From contig JAQRGA010000177.1 of the NCBI GenBank assembly GCA_029237695.1, positions 1-64,000 on the forward strand: DNA of 64,000 nt, read 5' to 3'. The stretch's first letter is position 1, and each line of letters starts with the position of its first letter. Below, piece by piece: positions 29,838 to 40,044 of this stretch. Source of the stretch: Conchocele bisecta (taxonomy: Eukaryota; Mollusca; Bivalvia; Lucinida; Thyasiridae). A program made the position numbers and the translations under genes. The notes below the pieces were generated by a model that worked only from the letters and a program-made list of their open reading frames with translations, was not told the DNA's origin and did not search any database.

Positions 29838-30567
29838 ATGTTTGCTACTATAACTAATGTTCAAAAAGGGAGTTGTGAACTTCAAAAATTAATAGACAAC
29901 TGCTGCGGAAAATGCCGTGTAGGCCTTAGATCAATCACCTTCACGGTTGGGTGGAAAAAACATTGAAATGTACAAGGATATCAAAGGAATAGAACGGGTA
30001 GAGGTTATCTATTCCGTAGATGGTCTAGATCTAGAGACCGCCGATAGTCCTGCAGAAGTAGAGAGACGCGTTCGGGAAGCAGCTGTCGTATTACGTCCTG
30101 GCCTTTGGGGTTTCAGAGATGTCCAAGCTTTAATCGCAAGGAATATGCCTGATAATGTCACTCTCACAGTCTCAAAAGCCACGGGGATTGCGACATTGTC
30201 CGTTGATAAAAAAATAAAGATCACTCCGGGGTTGGCCTCAATGTTAGGATTTAAATATCAACCCCCTTACAACGAGGATGAAGTGCGAATGTTCCCGTTG
30301 CACTTTGTCTTCCCCGTGGATTATCACCGCGGCGATACCCCAGTAAACTTCGCCTTCACGAAAACTCTCGGGGTGCACCTTGATCGGGTGAACACATCGT
30401 ACAACACGGTAGACGGATTCCCCAGCACATTACTGAAAACTGTGCCCGCCAGCGACTGTTTCTATGGCGAGACTGTGACCTTAGATTTCCCACACCCCGA
30501 GATGAAAGTTTTGGAATCGGGACACATCCACGAGTTGAAGATTTCTATTCTTGATGATAAAGGTTGA
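29838..30567 (+). pseudogene. Penton-like / minor capsid protein candidate (one-base insertion)
   Basis: ATG 29838 (MFATITNVQKGSCELQK) is in one frame until an A6 run near 29955-29960; the remaining 200 codons are open in the next frame to TGA 30565-30567. The second half has the pattern VDGFPSTLLKTVP, then YGETVTLDFPHPE and HIHELKISILDDKG, a beta-rich C-terminus that resembles the single-jelly-roll penton proteins of adintovirus-like elements. It would sit at capsid vertices. The call rests on pattern and neighbourhood, not on an alignment. A one-base change in a homopolymer could be an assembly error. Confidence 0.6.
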
Positions 30568-30665
30568 TGAACGATTACCCGATTTCGGTCGTCCTAGAAA
30601 TTTCAAATTAATTGAAAAAATTATTTAGAATTAAAAGCATGCTCGTAATATATATTATCAACATT

Positions 30666-32349
30666 ATGAGTATATACGGACCAGGTAGTTCTTCCGATTA
30701 GGTGACAAATTCAAATAATTTGGAACCGGCAGAAGGGGGATTCATCCCGACAGAGAGCGACTTTTTAGCTACCCAAAAAACAAAGGCTTTGATCAATAGA
30801 ACTATATCGAGGGCCACGGACGAGATTCACAAGAGTCTACTATCACAACTTAGAGAATATGACCTGGCTGTGAATACACAAAGTCGTGAAGAAACGCATA
30901 CGGAACTAAAGGAACTAAACGAACTAGGTAAACAAATAACCAAATTTAGAAAAGAGGCCCGGTTGGGGATTGATAAAGCCCGAGAAGACCACCAGGCTGA
31001 CATTACGGAGGTTTATGATGCGTTGCGCTTAGAAGACTCTCTCAGCAAAGAAGCTACACTTGCTGAATTAGACGGGAAAATAATCTATTTTCGAAAAGAG
31101 GCCACGTCGGGTATTGAGAAAGCCCGAGAAGACCATCAGGCGGACCTTATGAAGGCTTATGAGGTGTTGCGCTCAGAGGACTCTCTCATCAGAGAAGCGG
31201 CACTTACTGAACTAGATAAAAAAATAACCAAATTTCGAAAAGAGACCCGGTCGGGTATTGATAAAGTCCGAGAAGACCACCAGTCGAACCTTGCGGAGGC
31301 CCTTGCGGAGGCTTATGATGCGTTGCGCTTAGAAAACAAAACTCTACAGCAAAGAAGCGACACTTACTGAACTAGACGAAAAAATAGCCGAATTTCTGAA
31401 AGAGACCAGGTCGGGGGTTGAGGGGGTCCGAGAAGATCACAAAGAGGCCATTGCGGAGGCTTATGGGGCGTTACGCTCAGAGGACTCTCTCAACAGAGAA
31501 GCGGCACTTACTGACCTATACGAAAAAATAACCGAATTTCAAAAAGAGACCCGGTTGGATCTTGATGGAGTCCGAACGGGTGTTGAGAAAGCCCGAAAAG
31601 ACCACCAGGCAGACCTTACGGAGGCTTATGAGGTGTTGCGCTCAGAGGACTCTCTCACCAGAGAAGCGGCGGTTGCTGAACTAGATGAAAAAATAACCGA
31701 ATTTCAAAAAGAGACCCGGTCGGGTATTGATAAAGCCCTAGAAGGCCACCAGGCGACCATTACGGAGGCTTATGATGCGTTGCGCTTAGAGGACTCTCTC
31801 AACAGAGAAGCAACACTTACCGAACTAGATGGGAAAATAACCGATAAACTGAAACATGATCGTATAGCCGCGACCAAAGCTCTTGAGGAGGCCTCTTATA
31901 AGATTCGTACTGAGGCATATAACGCAAACAATGCGCTTGCCGGAATAGTGCAAACAATGAAAACACCAAAACGTGTCATAACAGTTTGGGCTGAGAAGCG
32001 GGGCCCATTGGTTGTGGGGCACTATGAATATTCGTTCGGTGCCAAAGCGAGTAATAAATATGGGGGATACACTATGACAGCTGCAGGTGAAGTTGTCCGA
32101 ATGGCGGTCTGCTCGGTTAATGGTAGTGGTAAACCTGTGGGCACGGTCGCGATAAATATTGTAGTAGATGGGGAAGAACGGGGGGTTGGATTCACTAAAA
32201 TCTCTGGAGATAGTTCGACGGTGGTTTCGTTCGCCGGTGATGATCGAATTAGACTTTCCCAAGGTAGTGTTATTAACTTTGTTACGAAAATCGGTGAACC
32301 AGAGAGTTCTTCCACTATTGTCTCATTGTTAATTGAACTTATTGTGTAA
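30666..32349 (+). pseudogene. Fibre-like protein: coiled-coil repeats plus C-terminal beta-rich head
   Basis: ATG 30666 reads MSIYGPGSSSD and then meets TAG at 30699. The same frame is open from 30702 to 31370, where a one-base insertion near 31337-31345 shifts it; the rest is open to TAA 32349. Residues about 75-390 are seven repeats of 48 residues (144 bp; starts near 30921, 31065, 31209, 31369, 31513, 31678, 31822), each like ELDEKITEFQKETRSGIDKA with heptad/hendecad-type spacing. Two repeats carry 15- and 21-bp expansions. The last 130 residues are beta-rich (VITVWAEKRGPLV to STIVSLLIELIV) and resemble C-terminal heads that recur on coiled-coil proteins of marine invertebrate Polintons. 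A trimeric receptor-binding spike is the natural model, by analogy with adenovirus fibre; not demonstrated. Confidence 0.65.
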
Positions 32350-32386
32350 ATACTAATATATTGAACTAAATTTGTAAAATTTAAAT

Positions 32387-32512
32387 ATGAAACGAATCAC
32401 CGCTTCCAATTGTCAATACCGATCCATCAACACTGTATCCAACTCTCAATACCACTCCACCAACACTGTATCCAACTCTCAATACCACTCCATCAACACT
32501 GTATCCAATTAA
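32387..32512 (+). CDS. 41-codon ORF with 11-residue repeats
   Basis: ATG 32387 to TAA 32510-32512. A 33-bp tandem unit (CCAACTCTCAATACCACTCC then ACCAACACTGTAT) occurs about 3.3 times, encoding repeats of SNSQYHSINTV. The period is exactly 11 codons and every unit is in frame. There is no known homologue to me. It could be a short structural peptide, or a non-coding repeat that happens to be open. It sits between the fibre gene and the hydrophobic-protein gene on the same strand. Confidence 0.4.
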   Translation: MKRITASNCQYRSINTVSNSQYHSTNTVSNSQYHSINTVSN

Positions 32513-32551
32513 CGAAAGAAGTTCAGATTTTAGTTGAATAATATCGTCGCT

Positions 32552-33073
32552 ATGCAGGATATTTTAGTTAGAGAATGTGCAAATAGAAAAAGACACGCTA
32601 ACAAATATAAGCGCGCGGTGAACATAGCTGAAGCATCTAGTACGGTTCTGGCAAGTGTTTCTGTGTTGTTGTGCGGGGCGGGGACAGCTGCAACTATATC
32701 CACCATTATAACAGTTCCTGTAGCGGGGATTTTATGTGCGGTGTCGGCCGTTTCTGGGTTGCTGTGTATGGTAATTAGGGCGGCGGGTGGAAAACTCGAG
32801 AAAAAAAGTAGAAAACATGATAGAATATCCGTTCTCGCTAGGTCTAAGAAAAATAGCATCGACGTTATGGTGTCCAAAGCGTTGGCCGATAAGAAAATAT
32901 CAAATTTAGAGTTTGAATCCGTGGTGGAAGAAATGGGGAGATATGAAGAATTAAAAAATGATATAAGAATCAAGGCGCGCGCCACCATGCCCAAAATTGA
33001 GTTTACTGATGGGGATAAATTTAGGGTAAAACTTGGAAATAAAGTCGGAGGAAATGTTACAGCACCATTATAA
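32552..33073 (+). CDS. Polinton hydrophobic helical protein (about 173 aa)
   Basis: ATG 32552 (MQDILVRECANRKRH). A basic helical start is followed by two adjacent hydrophobic segments (VLASVSVLLCGAGTAATIS and VPVAGILCAVSAVSGLLC), then a conserved charged helix with SKALADKKISNLEFESVVEE and YEELKNDIRIKA. The family recurs downstream of fibre-like genes in invertebrate Polintons; a membrane or virion role is inferred. The frame is intact. It converges with and overlaps the minus-strand gene at 33057 by 17 bp. Confidence 0.65.
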   Translation: MQDILVRECANRKRHANKYKRAVNIAEASSTVLASVSVLLCGAGTAATISTIITVPVAGILCAVSAVSGLLCMVIRAAGGKLEKKSRKHDRISVLARSKKNSIDVMVSKALADKKISNLEFESVVEEMGRYEELKNDIRIKARATMPKIEFTDGDKFRVKLGNKVGGNVTAPL

Positions 33074-33422
33074 TTTTTTCAATTTCTATATAAGCGATAT
33101 CGTAGAAATGTATATTCGTAAACGAATCGTTGGGTTTTAACAATTTTATATAATACACCTTAGTTTCATATCCGATACGCATTATCCGTCTTAATGTTTG
33201 TATTTGCCTCTTGTATAGTTGACATAATTGCCGGTATAATATTGTAAATGCAACGTTTTTATCGGAGCGTAATAAATTACGCTGGTATTTCATGTATTCG
33301 ATATCGCCTAGTGTTCTCATTTTATAGAATTTATATACAGGATCATAACCCCCATAAGCTTCGTAAACTTCTTCAACACAGTCATTAAAAACTTTCAATT
33401 CCCATTGTATTTTATTATCCAT
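33057..33422 (-). CDS. Terminus-proximal conserved protein, copy 1
   Basis: 121 codons from ATG 33422 (MDNKIQWELKVFNDCVEEVY). It shares the block YMKYQRNLLRSDKNVAFTIL and the later KPNDSFTNIHFYD with the gene at 40327-40716, which lies in the same position relative to the other Polinton terminus. It is helical and basic in the middle. I do not recognise the family otherwise. Its position next to the end of the element suggests a role in terminal functions, or simply a gene carried in or near the terminal repeat. Confidence 0.6.
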   Translation of the reverse strand: MDNKIQWELKVFNDCVEEVYEAYGGYDPVYKFYKMRTLGDIEYMKYQRNLLRSDKNVAFTILYRQLCQLYKRQIQTLRRIMRIGYETKVYYIKLLKPNDSFTNIHFYDIAYIEIEKIIMVL

Positions 33423-33524
33423 TTTCTCTAATAATATTGTTAGTTGTTTTTTCTGTTCAATTTTATAAAATTAGTTTGATAATGTTTTTTTTACAGTGTT
33501 TTAATGCTGTAGAAACACCGTGAC
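33423..33524. other. AT-rich gap
   Basis: About 100 bp of T-rich sequence between two minus-strand genes; no feature beyond a TTTTTTT tract. Confidence 0.4.
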
Positions 33525-33812
33525 TTATTCTATCTTTCTAACTGACTTTCCGATTTGAATTATTACTAAACGATAATACTTGCGAGCACGTAATCCCTTG
33601 TTAACCATTCGATGAGTAGCCTGAGTGCCACCGCATGGTGGACATAGCAATGACTCGGCTTTGGTCCCTACCCCACAATGCCGACATGGGCGAGGCGAAA
33701 CGGAACCTCTTCGCATCCATGCACGGTGATGTTTGCAATATTCGTAAATACCGGTACGAAAACATCTCTCGTGACTACCTGTCTTCAACCACGCACACTT
33801 AACTAGAACCAT
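33525..33812 (-). CDS. Small Cys/His-rich protein, putative zinc-binding
   Basis: 95 codons from ATG 33812 (MVLVKCAWLKTGSHERC). Ordered Cys and His: C..C....YCKHH, then PCRHCGVGTKAESLLCPPCGG. This gives two candidate metal-binding clusters (CxHH-type and CxxC...CxxC). The C-terminus is basic and helical (ARKYYRLVIIQIGKSVRK). TATATATA lies 6-14 bases upstream of the ATG. The role is unknown; a regulatory or nucleic-acid-binding factor is possible. Confidence 0.5.
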   Translation of the reverse strand: MVLVKCAWLKTGSHERCFRTGIYEYCKHHRAWMRRGSVSPRPCRHCGVGTKAESLLCPPCGGTQATHRMVNKGLRARKYYRLVIIQIGKSVRKIE

Positions 33813-34096
33813 TATGTTATATATATACTGAGTATAACATAGGGATTCTTATCTCTAATAGGGTGTATCTTCTCATGTCATAAATATATGGTCTCGCGGT
33901 TGATGAAAAATATGTTCTCATACATACCCGCCGAACAGTAGGTGTGGTTTTTAAAAATTTTTTAAAAAAATATGCTTACTCCCCCCTTTGTGTGTTTTGA
34001 AAAATTAAAATTATGCCTACTCCCCCATTCGTGTTTTGAAAAATTAAAATTACTCCCATTCTCATAAATATTCTCATAAAAATGGAGGAAAATCTG
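33813..34096. other. Subterminal non-coding DNA of Polinton copy 1
   Basis: Contains GTTATATATATACTGAG next to the preceding ATG, then a 45-50-bp phrase (TACTCCCCC..TTTTGAAAAATTAAAATTA) repeated about twice at 33975-34050. No ORF. Confidence 0.5.
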
Positions 34097-34203
34097 AGTA
34101 GTATATAAGAGTCATTAATTATAGCACTATGTGGTGGGGGGTACCGCACGTAGCCGGTGCCTCCCAGAGTGTGGTGGTATCATTGTGACTCTTATATACT
34201 ACT
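34097..34203. repeat. Polinton copy 1 terminus folded as a hairpin
   Basis: AGTAGTATATAAGAGTCA (34097-34114) is the exact reverse complement of TGACTCTTATATACTACT (34186-34203), 71 bases apart, and the loop holds a further imperfect dyad GGTACCG...CGGTGCC. Known Polinton ends begin AGT and finish ACT. The base after 34203 starts a truncated Polinton gene (34204-34291), so 34203 is taken as the outer end of copy 1. The right arm, with GGTGGTATCATT before it, matches the end at 40941. Confidence 0.65.
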
Positions 34204-34291
34204 GTTCGTGACCTTAGATGTAGCTGCCGCAGTTTGGACCCGAGATTATCTAATTAAAGCTGGAATTCTACCCGTTAATATATGGAAATAA
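34204..34291 (+). pseudogene. 3' fragment of the 77-aa Polinton gene (copy 2)
   Basis: Codes for about 27 residues from TLDVAAAVWTRDYLIKAG to the stop at 34289-34291, matching the end of the gene at 23388-23621. Its 5' two thirds are missing: the sequence is cut at the terminal hairpin of copy 1, as expected if copy 1 was inserted into this gene. Confidence 0.8.
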
Positions 34292-34292
34292 A

Positions 34293-34724
34293 ATGGCTTC
34301 GATCGGAATAATGATAGGTGGTGCGCTCGTAAACGCATTGGCGTTCAGCGGTAGCAACTTTCTATTCTCGAAAATGAGAAGCTCGAACGTGGATGAGGAG
34401 AGCAAGCGTCACGACTTAGCTGTAGAACAACTCCAGAGCGCGAAGGAAGCATGGTCGAAAAAACGAACCTTCCATCTGGACTGGGTCAACGAAGAGCTTC
34501 GCCACGAGAATCACGCCGCGCAAACTTTCCAGAACGTTGAAGAAGCCAACCGCGAGTACCCGCTGGCATATCCGCAGAGAAGTCTCGCGCCGCTGGATCG
34601 TGAGCCGCAACTTTCAGATTTCTATGTACCGTCAGAGGCCCAAAAAGACCGCGAGATCGCGTTCATCGTCGTGGGAATGTGTGTGGTGGGTTTCTCCGGC
34701 TACTATATTCAATCGAAATTTTAA
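34293..34724 (+). CDS. Conserved Polinton protein with C-terminal membrane segment (copy 2)
   Basis: 143 codons, intact. It starts MASIGIMIGGALVNALAFSG, has a charged helical region with KRHDLAVEQLQSAKEAW and HLDWVNEELR, then PQLSDFYVPSEAQK and a terminal hydrophobic helix (IVVGMCVVGFSGYY). It is the counterpart of the frameshifted gene at 22967-23387. ATG lies one base after the preceding stop. The family recurs in coral and mollusc Polinton-like elements next to the same neighbours; function unknown. Confidence 0.8.
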   Translation: MASIGIMIGGALVNALAFSGSNFLFSKMRSSNVDEESKRHDLAVEQLQSAKEAWSKKRTFHLDWVNEELRHENHAAQTFQNVEEANREYPLAYPQRSLAPLDREPQLSDFYVPSEAQKDREIAFIVVGMCVVGFSGYYIQSKF

Positions 34725-34782
34725 ATTTTACAAAATTAATAATTATTTTAATTTTTTTTTTTTATAAATATATATATATAGA
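34725..34782 (+). promoter_or_regulatory. TATA tract before the small gene of copy 2
   Basis: TTTATAAATATATATATATAGA ends directly at ATG 34783, comparable with the tract at 22920-22966 in copy 1. Confidence 0.5.
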
Positions 34783-34950
34783 ATGATGTTAGTTGACGAA
34801 CTTTCTTACGCTATGATCGATGTAGGCTACACTGCCCAAAAACATCGTATAGCTGGTGCAAAGAGTATGCTTCGTCTGGCCCAAGATTCTCTCGAGACAT
34901 GGCGCGAGGACGGAAAAGCGGCCACCCTTTTCGCAAAGCGGATGTTCTAA
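34783..34950 (+). CDS. Small conserved Polinton protein upstream of integrase (copy 2)
   Basis: 55 codons from ATG 34783 (or 34786): MMLVDELSYAMIDVGYTAQK, then GAKSMLRLAQDSLETW and ATLFAKRMF. Helical, no motif known to me. Here Gln and Trp codons stand where copy 1 has TGA twice. The TAA at 34948 replaces a codon that is open in copy 1 (ATGTTCTAA against ATGTTAGAT), so this copy may be truncated at its C-terminus. Confidence 0.65.
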   Translation: MMLVDELSYAMIDVGYTAQKHRIAGAKSMLRLAQDSLETWREDGKAATLFAKRMF

Positions 34951-35113
34951 TCCTCCTCCTCAACTCCAATCGATTCCTCCGAGTTCCTTCAGAACTTAAC
35001 CTCCAAATGTGATTGTACTTCCAACAAAGGTTTATTATTAACGACGCAGTTACCGGACGAGCTGACGAGTGCATGTTGGAGATTGTCCGATATATTAGAA
35101 TACTTCGCATACG
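34951..35113 (+). other. Remnant of the longer small-gene reading frame
   Basis: Matches the coding part 22590-22680 of copy 1 (ACCGGACGAGCTGACGAG, GGAGATTGTCCGATATATTA) but with length changes; not open here. Confidence 0.5.
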
Positions 35114-36105
35114 ATGAACACACGTAAACTTGATACCAAACTAACGCGGAAGCTGGCGAATACGTACTATAGCTCACGCAGCTACTGGAAGGGACTCGCG
35201 GTCATCAAGAACCTCGCGGCGGCGACCAAGGTTTCCGAAAACGCTGTCAAGGAATGGCTCAAGAAGCCGGCCATCTGGCAGATCTATTTACCCGCGCCTC
35301 ACAATATTCCGCGCCCGAAATTCGACGTGCCGGTGCCGAACCAAGTTCACCAAGCGGATCTCCTGTTTCTCACTCACGATCGCGTCGGTCGCAAGACGTA
35401 CAAGTACACACTGACAATCGTTGACGTAGCGAGTTGCTATAAGGGGGCTGAGCCGTTGGCCACTAAAGAGTCTAAGGAGGTGGCCGAGGCTCTTTTCCGA
35501 ATATATAAGAGGAGTCCTCTCAAATGGCCGAATCTTCTCCAGGTCGATCCCGGCCCGGCCCGAGATTCATGGGCGCGGTCTCTCATCTATTGTCTAAGCA
35601 CAAAGTTTCTATCAGACGCGGCCGTGTCAACATCCACCGGGACCAGGGGATCGTGGAACGCTTCAATCGAACGCTGGCTGAGAGACTGTTCGGACACCAA
35701 TACGCTAAAGAACTTGTAGACCCTCATTCGCGATCGACCGAGTGGGTGGCCAGACTGCCCGCCGTGGTCTCCGCACTGAACGGAGAGGTGACCAGATTGA
35801 TAGGTAAGAAGCCCGTAGATGCTATCAAGTTAAAAAGGTGACGAGCAAGCCCTCTGCCGTCTCGCGCGGGCGACCCGTTGGTTTAGAGGAGCAACGGCTA
35901 CCTCTATCAACCGGGAGAGCTCGAAGGTGGCAGCCGCCGCGCGACTGATCCCGTGTGGTCTCTCAATGTATATCATCTAGATCGATCTATTACCAAACCC
36001 GATGAGCCCGTGCTCTACTATTTGGATGATCGTCCATCTCGAGGGTTTGTTCTCGAAGAACCTCTTATGGTGCCTTCTGACACCCAGCTACCCCCGGATC
36101 GTTAG
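35114..36105 (+). pseudogene. Polinton integrase (copy 2, three lesions)
   Basis: ATG 35114 opens a frame about 92 percent identical by eye to copy 1 over the first 147 residues. A 5-base insertion near 35550, just after the second catalytic Asp (QVDPG), shifts the frame; the rest continues in another frame to about 35841. A one-base loss near 35833 and a deletion of about 22 bases near 35895 damage the C-terminal domain; TAG is at 36103-36105. The third catalytic residue is Glu here (GIVERFNRTL), unlike copy 1. Its stop overlaps the polB stop on the other strand by two bases. Confidence 0.9.
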
Positions 36106-39100
36106 GGAGGTTCCGTATGTATTCCGTCCGATAACACGCGTCTTTTATCGTAGTACGCCGATAGTCCTAATTTTCGTAGACAGTACGTTTTCATAACGCC
36201 GTCTTTCATTTTAAATCCTCTATTTTGCGCAACATCTATAATGTGTTTTCCATCTTCTGTAGTTTCGCTTAGTACTCGTTTATATCTATCCCAATTTAAA
36301 TCGTTAGTTCTCTTGGACATTCCTTTCGCAGAGTTTTTATTAATTGAATTAAATTTTACTACGAAATAACACTTACTAGATAACGATATCGCCCTATCTC
36401 CGCTAAATTCCATTTTGAAAAGTCCTGGTTCTCTATTACTCCATTTATCCCAAGCCAACCATTTATTTTTTTCTTTTTCAAACTCGTCTAGTAAGTTAGG
36501 TCTAATCAATTCCTTTATCGTTTTTTCCACAAACTCCTATATACATACTATCCGTGTCCATCTGTATTAATTCGAAGTCTTCTCTTTTTACGTATTTGTC
36601 TAGAAATTCGTAGTAAAATTCCAACATTCTCAATTTAGCGTGTTAATAAACCCGCTATTCCGCAGTGGAATGGTCTCTTTACTGAGCACCGGGGTTTTCT
36701 TGAAGATATTTCGTACGCATCTCCTATCTCTTCCAAATCATCAAAATACGCGGATCTTAATGCTTTGTCAACACAGGTTTCGTCTCGCGTATATGTCGTA
36801 TTTTAAATGTTTCTCCGTTGCCTCTATCATTTTTCCGCAACACGAGTTTCCTAATAATTTCATTATGTCGGCCACCGGTTTCTTATTCGGTTCTACATCC
36901 CCCGTTCGTCTTGCGGCTGTAACTTCTTTAGCGAACCATTCGAAGGGTCTACCACTAATATAATCTATAACACGATAAACTCCCGTTATTTCTAGGCCGT
37001 GTTTTAAATACCATTTCAACAGTGGCGCGTACAGCAATACTTTAGTGGCCGACATATATCCCACCAATTTTCTTCCGTTTCCTCTAGTTCGGCCAGTATC
37101 TGTTAAATATTTTAACATGTGCGCGGGAATTTCATCAACCTCTACTTCTCTGTTTATAAAAAGTGGAGACATTTCGGAAAACTTATCTTTTAAGTTGTGT
37201 GGAACTTCTATATCCACCTCCGCAAACCAAAACCAGTCTCCGGATAAAACTCTTTTACTAAACTTTTTAATAAGTTTAGGATTATGTGGGTTTTTTATAT
37301 GATGTATAGTTTCTTTCCCACACGGCATCTCTTTATTTACGTAGATAAAATATAACGCGTTTGCGTCGTACCCCAAAACAGCCTCGCAAGGTTTGGAACA
37401 CACTCTAATATTTGAAACACCGGCTTCTGTATATCGCGTAAATACTATCGATGGACCACCAACTAGAGCGTCTTTCATCATTTTGTATGTTTCTTCTTTC
37501 GGTGCGCATAGAGCATCCTCCGGTATAATCGTCTTTGAAGATTTTTGTTCTTTAATGGTTCCTCTCAATAAATATTGTATAGCCACACCCGATAGTGTTA
37601 CCGCGTCTTTGAAAATATCTACACCCCTGTGTTTATAAAATTCACACATTTTTCCCACAGCTTCTAGGAACGGTGCTACATCTAAATCGTTATAATATTT
37701 CAACCAATCTCTGAAAGTTTTCATGTTATTTTCTTCGAAAATTCTACGACATTTACTTAATTCCGTTTCGTCTAGTAACATTTTCCCAGATAGTTTGGAA
37801 TACCAATTCTCTATATCCGGTAGTCCCGGGTAATCCAACTTGTCTGTAGAATCGAACCACTCGTAAGGAAAGAAAGATTTATGTCCTTTGCAGTCGTAGG
37901 CTTTTATCCAACTATCGTAACTTACACCGGGTCCTAGGTAAAGTATTACATCAAGAAATCTAAACTCCGAGTAAATAGAAATATTGTCGCGCTCGCCCTT
38001 TTTCCAAACATTACTTTCTTCGTTGTTGATGACAGTTCACCTACTAAATATTTCTTTATTAAATTTATATCGTACTTACTGCTGTTAAAACCTATAACCG
38101 GTACTTGATCTATCCACTGTTCGATCTGGGCGATTTGGTTTTTACGTAAATATTCCGTATTAAATTCGTATCTTGACCATACTTCTTCTCTTATAGCTTT
38201 TCCCCTGACTTTCAAATTTTCTGCGAATTTTTCTATAAGTTTTGCAGGATCTTTATCACAAATATGAGTTACCGTTCCTGAGAAATTATCTCCTATACTA
38301 ACGCTTACCGGAACGTGCTCAGCTTCGTACTCTAAACTATTACCTAGCGTTTTAAATTCTGGGTTGAGATACGCCTCAAAATCGTATACTATCTGATATG
38401 GATAAAGAGTAGTGTCGCAACCGATCTTTATATCTTTACCCGTTCTTCGAAATTCGCATTCCCACATAAACTACTAGGTTGAATTCTTTGCTTTTTCTAA
38501 TAACTTTATCTCTTCTCATTGTGGATGCGGGTTCTTCTTTTTTATGCTTTGCATGAATCTCACACCCGTGCCAGTAACAGCCGTGATATTGATATACGGT
38601 ATTGGTTTCTGGACAGTATCCATCTACCGGAGCTCCTAAAATCCATCTTTCACCTCCGTGTCCGCACTGTTCGTGGTGAATGTGAATTCCCTCCGCTTTT
38701 CCACAGAGTGCATCCAATCGATCGCACCATAACTGTTAGAACCTTTTGGGGTTAGTTAAACGCTTTCTCGAACGACGAAACGCGGGCGCTCTAAATAATT
38801 ACCAATCGCATATTACTTTTGTCTCACCTCTCATACATGTTGGTCCGTTTCTCTTCATATTACTCGCTTTCGTGAATTTCTGCTTGCAATTATCGCAGGC
38901 GTAAATTTTAGATAGGTTTTTAAGGTTTTTTATCAGAAATGCGTGATTATTAAACAGTCCTATTGTCATTGGTTTATTACCTATCGCATCATAGTGCGCT
39001 GGTACCTTTTTCAACCACCATACGTCACATTTGGTGGGTTGATATACTTCTATACCGATTTTAGAAAACTTTTTTTCAGATCGGAAAAAGGAATTGGCGA

Positions 39101-40044
39101 AACCACATTACAACCGAAATATTGCTTATTAAGTTCTTTCGCTTTTTCTGTACATCTGTCAGGTCTGATCTTTTTATCAAGGTGCATAGCTAAACACCTG
39201 AACAGACAAAGGTCGTCATTATACTTATCTAAAGAATACATACCTTTTCTATTCCTCAACCATTCTGGAAGTTCTCCTCCCGCCGCTTATTTGGATTGTA
39301 GTCCCAAATCTATTACCCTACTACCCTGTATTAACTTTACAAAAACCTCTACCCATCTTAAAAACTTCCACAGCCATTTTTTAACGGTTTTCATTAATGA
39401 TAGTGGTTCGCTACCACCGAGATTTTTGTGAAATATTATAGTTTTAGGTTTTCCATTTTTAGTTTCCTCCATATGTTCTAGCTTGTAAGAATATGAATAT
39501 CTCAAATAAAAATTTGTTGTTAGATACGGAGCGATTGTATCGGACATGCGTTCAGACTCGTTGATGTCAATGTTTTTACGAAAGGATAATGCAACTACCC
39601 GTCTTCCCTTTTCTACCTTTTCCAATGTTTCATCGTGAGCCCCCAATATTTCTTCACCTTTTTCCACTATCGCGCTAACGATAGATTTTTTCTTATTATC
39701 TGCGCGTCTAATTTGGGACAAATTATTTGTGCTTGAAGGTTTGATTACACTAGCCCTTAACCCCGCAATACTTTCTTTTTGAATTCTGTTACCGCTTTGG
39801 ATATATCATTAAAGGCTCCTCGTTTGTGGGCGCGGGTAAACCGCTTCATAAACGCCTCATTCTTTGTGGAGTTTATCAGATTTGTCAACGCCCTAACTCT
39901 CAACCGTTTACTATAAGTAACCCCTAGAGATTCGGCTTCTCTTCTCAAACTTTCTAGTTCTGGCGTTATCATATTTTCTGTAATATAACCTATGAAATTT
40001 ATCTGTTCAATTGGACATGAAAATTTACACATGATGTTTTTCAT
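36102..40044 (-). pseudogene. polB: Polinton protein-primed-type DNA polymerase B (copy 2, near full length, many breaks)
   Basis: Pieces in order: a basic N-terminal segment (ATG 40044 to 39757), a domain to 39287, an OTU-like or Cys-type segment (KYNDDLCLFRCLAMH), a zinc-finger-like part (YACDNCKQKFTKASNMKR), HIHHEQCGHGGERWILG, exonuclease Exo I (VYDFEAYL) and Exo II (GFNSSKYDINLI), motif A (GYDANALYF), motif B (KLLGNSCCGK), motif C DTDS near 36544-36560, and the thumb with KKYRR-type end GLSAYYDKRR. Breaks: frame changes near 39760, 39050 (A7 run), 38450, 37950, 36650 and 36535, and in-frame stops near 39285, 38797 and 38727. About 1300 codons originally. It is much more AT-rich than copy 1 polB and only about 60 percent identical to it by eye. 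Confidence 0.9.

Noticed and set aside
31825..32315. Minus-strand ORFs of 97-145 codons opposite the fibre-like head
   Set aside because: Antisense to a conserved domain; no start context or motif.
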